A stretch of 64,000 nt of DNA from JAJFUI01 sp963754135 (GCA_963754135.1 CAVWEY010000003.1:1240001-1304000), one strand, 5' to 3'; positions 10,894 through 20,608 are shown, counted from the first letter of the stretch. Numbers and translations: made by a program. The notes: generated by a model from the letters alone, not told the origin.

Positions 10894-11285
10894 TGCTTCA
10901 ATTCGGGCGGCAACCTTTGCGCCACTTCCTCTTCCACTCGTTTCAGCAGCGAACGGGCCTCTTCGGCCACGCTCAGCGATGGCCAGAACTCGTCGTCATA
11001 TCGGGTTTCGACGGCGTAAGGCGTCAACGGTTCGACGTGCGGAATCAGCGCCAGAAGCGCCGGGTCCGTCTCGGCTGCAACCTCGACCAGCTTGGCGAGA
11101 TTGTGCGTCCGCGGCACAGCAAGGCCGAAATGGATCAGTAACGCTTTGAGGTATTTCTCCGCCGCTTGCTGGGCGTGAAAACAGGCGGTATCGAAAGACT
11201 CCGCCGCGATCAGCGTCTCCAAGGCCGCCGCGTCGCTCCGCGCCTTCCTTAGCCACCCGCGGATGAAGTCATTGCGGTCCTTCAT
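10890..11285 (-). CDS. HEPN domain protein (MNT partner)
   Basis: This 131-residue all-helical protein has the HEPN signature FHAQQAAEKYLKALL near residues 37-51 and the conserved PRTHNL further on. HEPN proteins of this size are usually encoded next to an MNT nucleotidyltransferase, as here, and such pairs act as toxin-antitoxin or nucleotide-modifying modules in the cytoplasm. It overlaps the MNT gene upstream by 17 bases and the radical SAM gene downstream by four. It belongs to the FHAQQAAEK type, not the HepT type with an obvious RX4HXY motif, so RNase activity is not certain. Confidence 0.8.
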   Translation of the reverse strand: MKDRNDFIRGWLRKARSDAAALETLIAAESFDTACFHAQQAAEKYLKALLIHFGLAVPRTHNLAKLVEVAAETDPALLALIPHVEPLTPYAVETRYDDEFWPSLSVAEEARSLLKRVEEEVAQRLPPELKQ

Positions 11286-11604
11286 GCAACACTCTTCCTT
11301 CGCGGATCGCGGTGGTGATGAAGGCTTCGGGCACTGCCGCCCACTGCTGGATCTCGTCCGGTGTATATACCACCACTTCCACCTCCACCGGCAGGTCGGC
11401 CAGTGCGGTGAAGATGGGGGCGGATCGCCGGTAACGCGGTTCGGACGATGGCCGGACTACCAGCAAATCGAAGTCGCTTTGCGGCCCCGCGTCTCCCCGC
11501 GCCCGGCTGCCGAAAAGAACGATCTTCGACGGGTTGGCCAATTTGACGATCCGGCGCACAATTTCGTCGAGAATCCCCGCGCTGGCTTGAACGGCTAGAG
11601 TCAT
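11269..11604 (-). CDS. MNT-type nucleotidyltransferase
   Basis: A 111-residue minimal nucleotidyltransferase. Its core motif GSRARGDAGPQSDFDLLV contains the GSxxRG loop and the paired Asp residues that bind metal and nucleotide, and VEVEVVVYT supplies the third acidic strand. In known MNT-HEPN modules the MNT protein neutralises HEPN, in one studied case by AMPylating it. I chose ATG 11604, with GAGGTGG upstream, over a longer start at 11670 that lacks a ribosome binding site. First gene of a three-gene overlapping operon. Confidence 0.85.
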   Translation of the reverse strand: MTLAVQASAGILDEIVRRIVKLANPSKIVLFGSRARGDAGPQSDFDLLVVRPSSEPRYRRSAPIFTALADLPVEVEVVVYTPDEIQQWAAVPEAFITTAIREGRVLHEGPQ

Positions 11605-11676
11605 GCGGCAACCACCTCGTTGGAATAGGTTGGCCTCGGTATATTCTACCATCCTTCCGGCCTGCTGCAACCGACC

Positions 11677-14475
11677 CTACGGCCGGCGCAGCCGCGGGTA
11701 GGTGCTCACCAGGAAGTATAAGAGCGGCAGGGCCCCCAGCACAATGATGATCGTATCGGGGATGATCCGCCACGTGCCCAACAGATGCACCAACGGCAGT
11801 TCGTAGAAGGCCGCGCTGCGGGCGTACCAGAAGCCCGTGTCGTAACTGTGCCAGACCTGCAACAGGCCGATGGGCAGCAGGCCGGTGAGGAACATCAGGA
11901 ACAGCCCGCCGTTGAGGCCCCAGAAACTCAGCTTTAAGATACCGTCGCTCCAGTAGCGGTCTTGCACCAGCCCGCGCCACGAGAAGAGGATCAAGGCGAC
12001 GGCCAACATGCCGTAGACGCCGAACAGGGCGGTGTGGGCGTGGTTGGCCGTCAGATACGTGGAATGCTCGTAGTAGTTGATGATCGGCAGATTGATGATG
12101 AAGCCGAACATGGCCGCCCCGATGAAGTTCCACACGCTGCTGGCGGTGAGGAAATAGAGCGGCCAGCGGTAGGGGAACTCGCGGCCCTCGGCGTGGATCG
12201 ACTTGTATTCCATCCACGCCCGGACCACGAGCAGAATCAACGGGATCGGCTCGAGCGAGCTGAACACGCCGCCCAGGGCGAGCCAGAAACTCGGCCCGCC
12301 GTACCAGAAATAGTGGTGGGCCGTGCCGGGAATGCCGCCCAGGAAGACCAGGATCGCCGTCAGGTAGGCCACGCGCAGGGCGGACCGGGCGTTGACCAGG
12401 CCGAGCGTTACCAGGAACAGCGAAATCACCGCCACGCCGAAGAACTCGAAAATGCTCTCGACCCAAATATGGACCACGAACCACCGCCAGTAGTCCGCCA
12501 CGGTCAGGTGCGTGCCGCGGCTATAGAACAGGCCAAAACCAAAGAACAGGACCACGAACACGGCGCTGAGGACGTAGAAGGTCACAAGCGACCGCGTCTC
12601 GGCGTCGCCGACGTCTTTCTTGAGCGCCGGCAGGAGTGCCCGATAGACGACCACCAGCCAGTAGATCAACCCGGCGAACAATAGAATCTGCCAGAGCCGG
12701 CCCAGTTCGAGATACGTCCAGCCCTGGTGGCCGAGCCAGAACCAGGCCTGGCCGAAATAGCCCTTGATGCCGAGCACTTCACCGGGCAGGCTGCACGCCA
12801 CCACCAGCACGGCGGCGGCGAAGAGGATATTCACCATCCCGCTGCCCGCGAGGCTCGCGCCGGGCCACCAAGGGGGCCAGATAGACCGCCGTGCCGATCC
12901 AGGAAATTGCGATCCAGAGGATGGCCAGTTGCAGGTGCCAGGTCTTCGCCCAACTGTAGGGATACATCTTGCCGATGAACGTCCCGTAGAAGTCGCCCGG
13001 ATGGACGGTATAGTTGGCCAGCAGGCCGCCGTTGAAAATCTGCACCACGAACAGCAGGCCGGCCACGACGAAAAACTTGGCGCCGGCCAGTTGGCTGGGC
13101 GTGACGGGCTGTTCGAGGAGCTTGTAGGCGGCGCGGACCGCCTTCGCCTCGCCGTAGAAAAAGCCGTAGCGGTGGACGACGTAGACCACCACGCCCAGCA
13201 CGGCGAACAGGGCCAGGATCGAGGCGATGCTCGATACCAGGGCCTCGGTCGAGGCGGCGTTGCCCACCGAGCGGTCGGAGGGCCAGTTGTTGGTGTAGCT
13301 GTAGGTTTGGCCGGGCCGGGGCGTGCCCGCCGCCCAGGCCGTCCAGAAGAAGAAGTCGGCGATGTCTTTCCGCTCCGCCGCGGTCGGAATCGTGTCCTTG
13401 AGGAAGCCGTATCGCGGGTCCCCCTCGCCGAACTCCTGCTCCCAATAACCGCGGATCTCTTGCAGGGCGTAGGCTTGGGCGGGCGTCAGCTCCAAGGTAT
13501 CGGCGCGGGCGTCATAACGGTTCGTGCGCATTTCGTCGATCACCTGCACGTCGATCTGACGGCGAAGTTCAGGGAGAGTTTCTTATAGGCGCCGCGCCTC
13601 GTCGCGGGCCCGATGTACACCGACTCGACCACGAAGTCCCGCGCCAGGGCCTCGATGTCGCGGCGGATGCGTTCGGTTCTCGCCCGGTCGTCGGGCCGGT
13701 CAATCGCGACCGTGTAGCCGTTCACACGACCCTGCCGGCCCATGAACTTCTGCAAATCCTTCAGCAGCACGATCATGCTGCCGCTTTCGTAGACGGTTGG
13801 ACTCTTGAAGATGCCCGCCACGGTGTACGGCTCGCTGTCGAAAACGGTCAACTTGTCGCCGACGCGCTTTTCCAGGCTGGCGGCCAAGCGCTCGCCCAGC
13901 AGGACTCGTCTCGCGTCCTCGGGGGCCAGCCGGCGGCCGCCGGGCAGGATGTTCAGCTCGGCCATGAAAGCGGAGCCGGCCTCAACGCCTTGTACGAGCA
14001 CGGCGGCGCGGCCGGCCTGCTCGATCTCGACGGCGTCGGAAAGCCACGGATCGACCCGTGTGACGCCCCGCACTTTGGCGATTTGTGCGGCCAGATTGTC
14101 GTCCAGCACGCTCGCCATCGTCTTTTTCATTTCCCGCTGCTGAACGATCAATTGGAAGCGGCTAGGCGTCCTCTCGCCGGCGACCGTGAAATCGCGCATC
14201 GCCTGGCCGACGCGGTGCAGGGTGTCGGCGGAGAAGTCCATGCCGCGCAACGAGCCATGCCCCCAAACGCTGCCGTGGTCCATCAGACCGTAGCGCTGGT
14301 AGACGTCTTGCCCGCGGAGAATCGTCTCGTAGTTGGTCAGTTCGGTTTCACCGCTGACGACCCGTTTGGGGATGGGCGGGGCCTGCCGGTTGGCAAAATG
14401 GCCGCCGACCAGCAGGATGGCCATTCCGACGATGAAGGCCACGATGGCCCCGTTGCGAAGCCCGGTGGTGCCCAT
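11677..14475 (-). CDS. norZ: Quinol-dependent nitric oxide reductase with an inserted MacB-like domain (frameshifted)
   Basis: The gene reduces NO to N2O at a haem/non-haem iron site in the membrane. The N-terminus (MGTTGLRNGAIVAFIVGMAI, one membrane helix) is followed by YGLMDHGSVWGHGS, typical of single-subunit qNOR. The C-terminal part carries the haem-copper core: WHLQLAILW, EFFGVA, IPGTAHHYFWYG (His ligands) and YLTANHAHTALFG, across about 12 helices. Between the N-terminal motif and MRTNRYDARADTLELT lie about 200 residues that look like a MacB periplasmic core domain (RRVLLGERLAASLE, YTVAGIFKSPTVYES, KFMGRQGRVNGYTVA). They are in frame with the qNOR start. Single-base breaks lie near 13557 (short C-run) and 12843 (extra G). 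AAGGAG precedes ATG 14475. Confidence 0.75.
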
Positions 14476-14486
14476 GAGCGTGCTCC

Positions 14487-15101
14487 TTATCCCTCGGGTC
14501 CATGTCCGCAGTGGAAGTGGCCGCCCGGCGTGAAGGCCGTCGGAACGGTCACGCCGTACCGCTTGGCCAGTTCCTCGGCCAGGCGCAGGCATTTTTCGTG
14601 CGTGCCGCGGCCCACCTCCTCCGCCTCCACCTTGCCGAACGCCGCCGACAATGCCTGCTGGTCGGCTTCGCTCAAGGTCCGGTCGGCAAGCTGGAACAGA
14701 ACGTGATCCTCTTTATAGATATGCTCGCGCAACAGGGCAAGGTAGCCTTCGGCATGCCCGATGAACTGCCGGAGTGCGGCAGCATCACCGGTGGCGGCGG
14801 CGTCGATGGCCTCGGCCATGCCGCGGACGTGGGTCCGGCCTTGCTCGTGCTCGCGGAGCATCACGCCGGTCGGCCCGCCCTGGCGTGGAAAGCCCTTGGC
14901 TTCGAGGGCCGGGAAGAGGTGGGCCTCTTCCTTGCCGTGGTGGCAGCGGTCGGCGAAGTCGCGGAAGAAGGCCACCGCGTCCTTGGCCGGCTGCGGCTCG
15001 AGCCGGCCCGCCGCCTTGGCCTGCCGCACCATCGCCTCCAGGCAATCTAGCACCCGTTCGATTACGCGATGTTCGCTGCTGAGGATTTCGGTTGGCTTCA
15101 T
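14487..15101 (-). CDS. Hemerythrin HHE domain protein
   Basis: A 204-residue cytoplasmic four-helix protein. Iron-binding His and Glu positions are visible as SSEHRVIERV, CHHGKEEAHLFP, LREHEQGRTHV and LLREHIYKEDHVLF. Such proteins bind di-iron and are linked to O2/NO handling or repair of iron centres. It ends 12 bp before the start of the nitric oxide reductase in the same direction, so the two are probably cotranscribed and it likely belongs to the NO response. ATG 15101 has AGGAG seven bases upstream. A His/Cys-containing tail (GGHFHCGHG) may bind a metal. Confidence 0.85.
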   Translation of the reverse strand: MKPTEILSSEHRVIERVLDCLEAMVRQAKAAGRLEPQPAKDAVAFFRDFADRCHHGKEEAHLFPALEAKGFPRQGGPTGVMLREHEQGRTHVRGMAEAIDAAATGDAAALRQFIGHAEGYLALLREHIYKEDHVLFQLADRTLSEADQQALSAAFGKVEAEEVGRGTHEKCLRLAEELAKRYGVTVPTAFTPGGHFHCGHGPEG

Positions 15102-15112
15102 CGCATGGCTCC

Positions 15113-16381
15113 TCATTCCAAACCGTGAATCAGCACGTCCGCCAGCGGCGGCAAGTCGGCGGTCCGCCCGGCCGGAAGGGCCGCCTCGAACTGGGCCAGG
15201 GCGTCTTGCAGGCATTCGACCACTTCGGGGCAGAGCGAAGCCACGTCGTTGACCTCCCAGCGGTCGTCCGGCTTGGCGAATAACTCGGGTTGGTCACCGG
15301 TGCGGAGAAACCAGGCCGGCGTGCGGATTGCCCGATCGCCGTCGCCCGCCATGCAAAGCCGGTCACGGAACATGGCGGAGTTGCCTTGCAAGAGCGGCAA
15401 AAGACTGGCGGCGGTGGGCGTCACGGCCCTCACCCCCTGCCCCTCTCCGGGCACCGACCGAAGGTTGGTCGGGCGAGGGGAGTCCTCACCGATGGCCCAC
15501 CAGTCCAGCAGCGTCGCCCAGAGGTCCGCCGGTTCGACCAGGGCCGGACTCCGCACGGCGGCGCCGGCCGCACCGGGGAACTGGATCATCCAAGGGACCT
15601 GGAGCAATTCGCCGAACAGTGCGCCGTCGCACGCCCCCACCCGGCCGTGCTCGCCCAGCGGAAAGCCGCGGGCCGAACAAAGCGTCAACAGGGTTTCGCC
15701 GCCGCCGGGCAGCCCGTCGAGGAAATCCCAGAACGCCCCCAGACACGTGTCCAGCAACGTCACCTGGCCGGCATACGCCTGGGCGATGCCCAGCAACTCG
15801 TCCGGGTCGGGGTCGGGCGGGAGCACCAAATCGGGCACGTCGGCCGACTCCGGCGGCGGCGGATCGCCCGGCTCCCGATACGCCCGGCGGAACTGCGGCG
15901 GTGCGTCCCACGTGGTGCCCAAGCCGCCCAGGTGGCACCACAACAGGAACGGGCCGCGGGCCGATTGCAGCCACTCGATCATCTCGACGAAGCAGCGGCC
16001 GAAGTGCGTCTGGTCGATTGCCGCGGCGGTTTGCGGCTGCCAGGGGGGGTCGATCTCGATCAGTTCCTCGAAGTCCTCGGCCAGCGGGTGCCGGGCGATC
16101 CGCGGCTCGTCGGTCAACAGCGCCGTGGTCACGCCGGCGTCGCGGAGCATGCCGGCCAGCGACGGCCGCGACTCGGGCGGCTCCTGCCGGCACAGGGCGT
16201 GCCACCCCTGCCAATACGAACGATACAACCGCTCCAAATCGGGCGAATCCACGAGGGCCTGGTCCAGCAGCAGCGACCGGCTGGCCAGCCGGTCCAGGGC
16301 CGGCGTCTCGATCCACGTGTTCCCGTAGGCCCCCACGTAGCCCGCGTGCAGACGGTCGATCACCAGGCAGACGGCGTTCAT
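15113..16381 (-). CDS. Sulfatase/alkaline-phosphatase superfamily protein
   Basis: About 422 residues, starting MNAVCLVIDRLHAGYVGAYG, the typical N-terminal strand of sulfatase-like hydrolases with the metal-binding Asp, followed by TPALDRLAS. The usual catalytic signature (Cys or Ser-x-Pro-x-Arg) is not evident; VDSPDLERLYRS occupies its place, so a formylglycine sulfatase activity is doubtful. There is no signal peptide, so it is probably cytoplasmic. An in-frame repeat (15427-15482) adds Pro/Gly-rich residues between the core and the C-terminal part. It lies 11 bp upstream of the hemerythrin gene in the same direction. The ribosome binding site is weak. Confidence 0.65.
   Translation of the reverse strand: MNAVCLVIDRLHAGYVGAYGNTWIETPALDRLASRSLLLDQALVDSPDLERLYRSYWQGWHALCRQEPPESRPSLAGMLRDAGVTTALLTDEPRIARHPLAEDFEELIEIDPPWQPQTAAAIDQTHFGRCFVEMIEWLQSARGPFLLWCHLGGLGTTWDAPPQFRRAYREPGDPPPPESADVPDLVLPPDPDPDELLGIAQAYAGQVTLLDTCLGAFWDFLDGLPGGGETLLTLCSARGFPLGEHGRVGACDGALFGELLQVPWMIQFPGAAGAAVRSPALVEPADLWATLLDWWAIGEDSPRPTNLRSVPGEGQGVRAVTPTAASLLPLLQGNSAMFRDRLCMAGDGDRAIRTPAWFLRTGDQPELFAKPDDRWEVNDVASLCPEVVECLQDALAQFEAALPAGRTADLPPLADVLIHGLE
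15427..15482. repeat. Repeat element CCTCTCCGGGCACCGACCGA, in-frame in a gene
   Basis: A near copy lies at 52812-52865 in hpnE. It contains the palindromic core CGACCGAAGGTTGGTCG and pairs CCCCTC with GAGGGG at its outer arms. The host frame stays open. Confidence 0.75.
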
Positions 16382-16433
16382 AGCGGACAATTGTAAGGGA
16401 GCGTGACTTAGACTTGCAATAGCCGGGTAAAAC

Positions 16434-17813
16434 ATGGAATCGCTCGCCGTCATTGCCGGGATCGCCGTACTGATCTGGGGCGCCGTTGTTTTCCTCCGCG
16501 GCGGCCTGCTGGGCGGCTGCCTGGCCGTGCTGGTGGCCGGCACTTGCTTCAGTGTGCCGTTCTACAAGACCGAGGGCGCGGTCCCGCTGACGGCCGACCG
16601 CCTGTTGCTTGTGCTGCTGGTGGCGCAGTGCCTTGTCTGGCGCCGCTGGGGCCTAGCCGAACGGAAGCCCCTGGGCAAACCGGAAATCCTGCTCATGGCG
16701 CTGCTGGCCGTGCTCACGGCGAGCACCTTCAGCCACGATTGGGAATTGAACAACTGCCAGCCGGTCGCCTGGTTGATCGTCTATTACCTGATGCCGGCGG
16801 CCATGTACTGGGTCGCCCGGCAGATCAAGTATTCCGAGCGCACGGCGCTGGCACTGCTCGGCGGGCTGGCCCTGTTCGGCGTCTATCTGGCCCTCACGTC
16901 GCTGGCCGAGTATTTTCAGACGTGGGGGCTGGTGTTTCCCACGTACATCGCCACCACCGCGGCGGACAAGACGACGGAGTTCGTCGGCCGCGGGCGTGGG
17001 CCGCTACTGAACCCCATCGCCAACGGTGTGCTGCTGGCGGTCTGTTTCGGCAGCGCGCTGATGTGGTGGCCGCGGCTACGACGGCCGGGTCAGTTGGCGT
17101 CGTTGGGCGTGACGCTCCTCTTCCTGGCGGCCTTCTATTGCACGCTCACCCGCAGCGTGTGGATGGGGGCGATTCTGGTGCTGGCGCTGAGCGTCGGGCT
17201 GGCGATTCCGTGGAACTGGCGGCTGCCGCTCTTGGGCGGCGGATTGGCCGCAGCCGTCCTGTTGGCCGCCACCCACTGGGACGAACTGCTCACCTTCAAG
17301 CGGGACGAAGCCCTGGGGGCCGACAAGACAGCCGAATCGGTCGAACTGCGGCCGATCTTGGCCAAGGTCGCCTGGGAGATGTTCCTCGACCGGCCGCTGC
17401 TGGGCTGCGGCTATTATCAATACAAGACGGAGCACCTCAACTACCTTTCCGACCGCTCGACCAGCCTGCCGCTGGAGCGTGCCCGCGAGTTCATCCAGCA
17501 CAACGTGGCCCTGTCGCTGTTGACCGAGACGGGCCTGCTGGGGCTGGGGCTGTTTGCGGCGATGCTCTTCTTTTGGGCCCGCGACGCCTGGCGGCTGTGG
17601 TGCAACGCCACTCTGCCCCTTTGGGCGCGGCAAATGGGCCTGTTGTTACTGATCGCGCTGGGCGTCTATCTCCTCAACGGCATGTTCCACGATGTCTCGG
17701 TGCTGCCGATGGCGAACATGACGCTCTTCTTCCTCGCCGGCGCAACCGCCGCCCTGCGGCCGTTGACAGCTCGGCTGTCCACCAATAACCTTCTGATACC
17801 TGACCACGGATGA
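16434..17813 (+). CDS. O-antigen ligase-like membrane protein
   Basis: A 459-residue inner-membrane protein with about 11-12 hydrophobic segments and a large loop (about residues 280-350) before the last helices. The Wzy_C-type region includes TLTRSVWMGAILVLALSVG and, in the loop, RPLLGCGYYQYK with EFIQHNVALSLLTETGLLGL, matching the Arg...HN..L.ll.e.G signature of O-antigen ligases and polymerases. It probably transfers or polymerises lipid-linked surface polysaccharide on the outer face of the membrane. It stands alone, 52 bp from the divergent sulfatase-like gene, with no glycosyltransferase cluster beside it. Confidence 0.75.
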   Translation: MESLAVIAGIAVLIWGAVVFLRGGLLGGCLAVLVAGTCFSVPFYKTEGAVPLTADRLLLVLLVAQCLVWRRWGLAERKPLGKPEILLMALLAVLTASTFSHDWELNNCQPVAWLIVYYLMPAAMYWVARQIKYSERTALALLGGLALFGVYLALTSLAEYFQTWGLVFPTYIATTAADKTTEFVGRGRGPLLNPIANGVLLAVCFGSALMWWPRLRRPGQLASLGVTLLFLAAFYCTLTRSVWMGAILVLALSVGLAIPWNWRLPLLGGGLAAAVLLAATHWDELLTFKRDEALGADKTAESVELRPILAKVAWEMFLDRPLLGCGYYQYKTEHLNYLSDRSTSLPLERAREFIQHNVALSLLTETGLLGLGLFAAMLFFWARDAWRLWCNATLPLWARQMGLLLLIALGVYLLNGMFHDVSVLPMANMTLFFLAGATAALRPLTARLSTNNLLIPDHG

Positions 17814-17890
17814 TCGACGGCTGGTACACCGCCGATTGGCCGTCGACGCCTTACGTCGGCGGACGGTCGCCTAAAAGGTGTGTCCCAAGG

Positions 17891-18592
17891 TCAGTTCCCG
17901 TACCAGTTATATGTGCCCGCCTGCGACGACTTCGCCGCCGGTCTGATCCAAAGCATCAGCCCGTCATGGGCTTCAGTTTCTGAAACGCCAGCCTTCGCAA
18001 CTTGTCGCCGCATCAGAACTAGTCGCTCGTCGGGGGAAACGATGGTTGGGCCACCGCCCCACCGTACCCCGGAAATCTCCGTCGCGGGCGCGTCAAGGCT
18101 TGCGGGCATCTGCCTTATGAACGAGACACAGAGCGTGGAAATACGGCATTTCCACGGTCCGTCCCGTGAATCTTTATAGGTGACCACAGAGACCTCGCCG
18201 AGTCCCGTCAAGTCAGTGGTGATGCCCTGTTCAGCTTTTGGAAAGCCGGTGGATCGAATTCCGGTCGTTGCCCAGCACAAGTCGTATCTTCCCGGCGGGA
18301 GGTAAACACGCCACCGCCTTTGACACGGCTCTGGACACCAGAGCGCAACGGCGTAAAGCATTTTCGGATCCTCGACTTTGAGGATTCCATACTCGCGCCG
18401 ATACTCGGCCAGTTCGGCCTCGGCCTGCCGATACCGCACAGTGCTGACAACGAGCGAGAGCCCCATCGCCACCAAAAGCACGAACAGCAGCAGACCACGT
18501 AGCGAAAACTGCCACCGCCCCAAGGGGCGGCCGGGGCCGAGGACGCCGGTTGAGTCCTGATTCTGCGATTGAGACGAATCCGCTTCAGCCAT
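17891..18592 (-). CDS. Single-pass membrane protein with FSLRGLLLF motif
   Basis: 233 residues: a polar N-terminus, then RWQFSLRGLLLFVLLVAMG, a membrane segment of a type very common in planctomycetes, and a soluble C-terminal domain of about 180 residues that would lie outside the cytoplasm. This family has no known function. It is convergent with the O-antigen ligase-like gene and upstream of an IS element. Confidence 0.6.
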   Translation of the reverse strand: MAEADSSQSQNQDSTGVLGPGRPLGRWQFSLRGLLLFVLLVAMGLSLVVSTVRYRQAEAELAEYRREYGILKVEDPKMLYAVALWCPEPCQRRWRVYLPPGRYDLCWATTGIRSTGFPKAEQGITTDLTGLGEVSVVTYKDSRDGPWKCRISTLCVSFIRQMPASLDAPATEISGVRWGGGPTIVSPDERLVLMRRQVAKAGVSETEAHDGLMLWIRPAAKSSQAGTYNWYGN

Positions 18593-18675
18593 AGCGACAA
18601 AACGATTGTCTGTGCCTTTCGGGCCGATTTCACACCATCATACCCGTTCCGGGCAAGGGCCTCAAGACGGGCGAC

Positions 18676-19815
18676 CCTGGAGTTCACCCAGTGTTGAAGT
18701 AGCCGGTTGGTAGAATTTTTGGTTTTGGGTGCAGAAAACGGCTGATTTGGGTCGCCAGCCAGTCGAACAAGTAGGTTACCTTCTTGGGCAATCGCCACGG
18801 ATGGTTGATGAAGGCGTTGCGGAGGGACGCAAACCGGTCCTGGCCCCAAAGGTTCAGCCAATAGAAGGCAATCGCCACCAGGTAAATCAGCCGCCGGATG
18901 CTGCGCCAACTCTGAACCAGGAATTCTTCCAAGTGAAATCGCTGCTTGATGCCCCAGGTGGCATCTTCCACGCCCCAGCGGCGACGAAATGCCCTTGCTG
19001 AAAAATTTCCGCCGCACGATCGTCTACCAAGAGCCGACGGCCTCCCGGCGTCACGATGTACCGGTCGCCGCGTTGTCGCACGATCCAGGCCATCTCCATC
19101 CGCAGCATCGGAACCATCAACTCTCGACGGTCGAAACCACGATCCAAGACCCAAGTTCCTCGGTGGCCGGTTGCTTCGTGAATTCGTCCAAAATGGGCCA
19201 AAATCTCGGCATTTTCGCTGGTTGGAGCCCCGCTGTACGTCCGCAGCGGTTCAATCAAGAGTGGGAACAATTGCCAACGCCGAACGCGCACGTAAGCCTC
19301 GAAAAGCACGTAGCCGGGAGCGGTTCGTTTCTCGGGATCGCTCGCGTCGCGCACCCGTCCCAAACCTTCCAGATGTCGGGCGTAATACTTGGCGATGTCG
19401 GTCAGGTCGGCCACGATCAACGATTCTTCGCCGACCATCGCGGCCGAATCGTCCAGCAACCCGTCCATTACCGGCTGCATGGACCAATGTTGGCTATCCA
19501 GATGACGGCTCAACCGTTTCTCATCGGCATGGACGCTGTTCACACCCGATCCGATAGCCCGCGCAATCTTGGTAAGATGCACATGACCGCCAATCACCAG
19601 CCCCACGATCATTTGCCAGATGAATCGCTGGCGGCGACTGTCGGATACACCTCTTGCCACACGCCCCGCAAAATCGTACAACCTTCGATGTACCTCCTTG
19701 CGCATTCCATTGCCAGCCATCTTTGGCCTCCTTTCGCCTTGGTTTTCCCTAACTCCAAGCGGAAGGAGGCTTTATTTCGCGCCACGAGTCACGATCAAAG
19801 TGGGTGAACTCCAGG
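18676..19815 (-). mobile_element. IS4-like insertion sequence, probably decayed
   Basis: A DDE transposase lies between exact 15-bp inverted repeats CCTGGAGTTCACCCA (18676-18690) and its complement (19801-19815). The 1.14-kb span suits an IS. I see no clear target-site duplication, so the ends are a proposal. Inserted into, or abutting, a small gene on the right side. Confidence 0.6.
18684..19720 (-). pseudogene. IS4-family DDE transposase, frameshifted and internally shortened
   Basis: The N-terminal frame (from ATG 19720) has the first catalytic Asp in LIVADLTDIAKYY and the second in TWVLDRGFDRREL. The C-terminal frame, in the -1 phase, carries the catalytic Glu in RRRWGVEDATWGIKQRF. The change lies near a T5 run (about 19010). 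Compared with IS4 family members, the segment between the second Asp and the Glu seems to lack about 70 residues, so an internal deletion is likely as well. Programmed -1 slippage at AAATTTTTC is possible but the missing segment argues against an active enzyme. Confidence 0.7.
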
Positions 19816-20129
19816 TAGTCCGCCTTGACGCGGCTGCCAGACACCCTGGCCCCGAAGTTGGTCACGTAGCCGTTGCGCACCGGGCTCCGCTCGATGTTGA
19901 CCAACTCCACGCCGTTCCGCTTGGGCTGCTTGCGGCTCACGATGGTCTTGTTCCTCATGCCGTAGACCGCGCGGATGCTGTTTTCCAGGGCGGACTGGTC
20001 CGTCCTCGGGTTGGGCACGCAGTCGGCGTAGCCCATCCCCTCGAACACTTCCCGTATGGCTTGATACGGGGAAGGCTGGAGCGACCAGAAGACGATCGCT
20101 CCGCTGATGTCATACTCTCGTTCGATCAT
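19749..20129 (-). CDS. Conserved-looking hypothetical protein truncated by the IS
   Basis: The start MIEREYDISGAIVFWSLQPS follows AGGAGC, and the frame continues about 105 residues to VKADYLEFTH, where the IS inverted repeat begins. The last 20 or so codons are IS sequence. The style resembles small hypothetical proteins of planctomycete plasmid or integrative elements (possibly DUF6744, from memory and unverified). No function can be assigned. Confidence 0.5.
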   Translation of the reverse strand: MIEREYDISGAIVFWSLQPSPYQAIREVFEGMGYADCVPNPRTDQSALENSIRAVYGMRNKTIVSRKQPKRNGVELVNIERSPVRNGYVTNFGARVSGSRVKADYLEFTHFDRDSWREIKPPSAWS

Positions 20130-20373
20130 GGGAAAGCTCCTGTGTGGATAGGGAAAGGCACTTGGCGCAGGGCATCGGGCGCCCTCGGCGCGCAATGGGG
20201 TTGCTGCCCGCCTTCGGGTCGCCCTGAAGCGCAAGGCGCGGCCGCAGCCGGAGCGCGGCGGGACTGCCCGCCGCCGGGTCGGAGAATGGGTATCTCGGCC
20301 CGACCGACAACGCCAGCCGCGCCCCGGCTCCGCCTATGCGGAGTTGGGGAGTGGCCGGCGTAGCGGCAGGGGC

Positions 20374-20608
20374 TTACGCCGCGGCCAAGTCGCGGGTCAA
20401 CTGCTGGAACATTCCCCGCGGGTTCTGCCGCAGGGCGTACTCCAACCCGGTGCGATGCACCACGGCCACCACGCCGCCGGCAACCAGCCGCGGGTTGCGG
20501 CCGCGCAGGATCGCGGTGGCGCGGCGCAACGAGCGCCTCTTCGCACTCATCGGCCTGCCACCACTCGGCAGAATCTTCGCACCAGACGAGCAGGTAGTAC
20601 ACGTCCAC
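20374..20608 (-). CDS. Small hypothetical protein (GTG start, one frameshift)
   Basis: Starts at GTG 20608 after AGGAG and reads VDVYYLLVWCEDSAEWWQAD, then shifts frame near 20540 into RRATAILRGRNPRLVAGGV and ends LTRDLAAA at 20374. The split is inferred from how the two parts fit; about 78 residues in total. No family recognised. It lies in a row of small minus-strand genes of mobile-element character. Confidence 0.4.
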
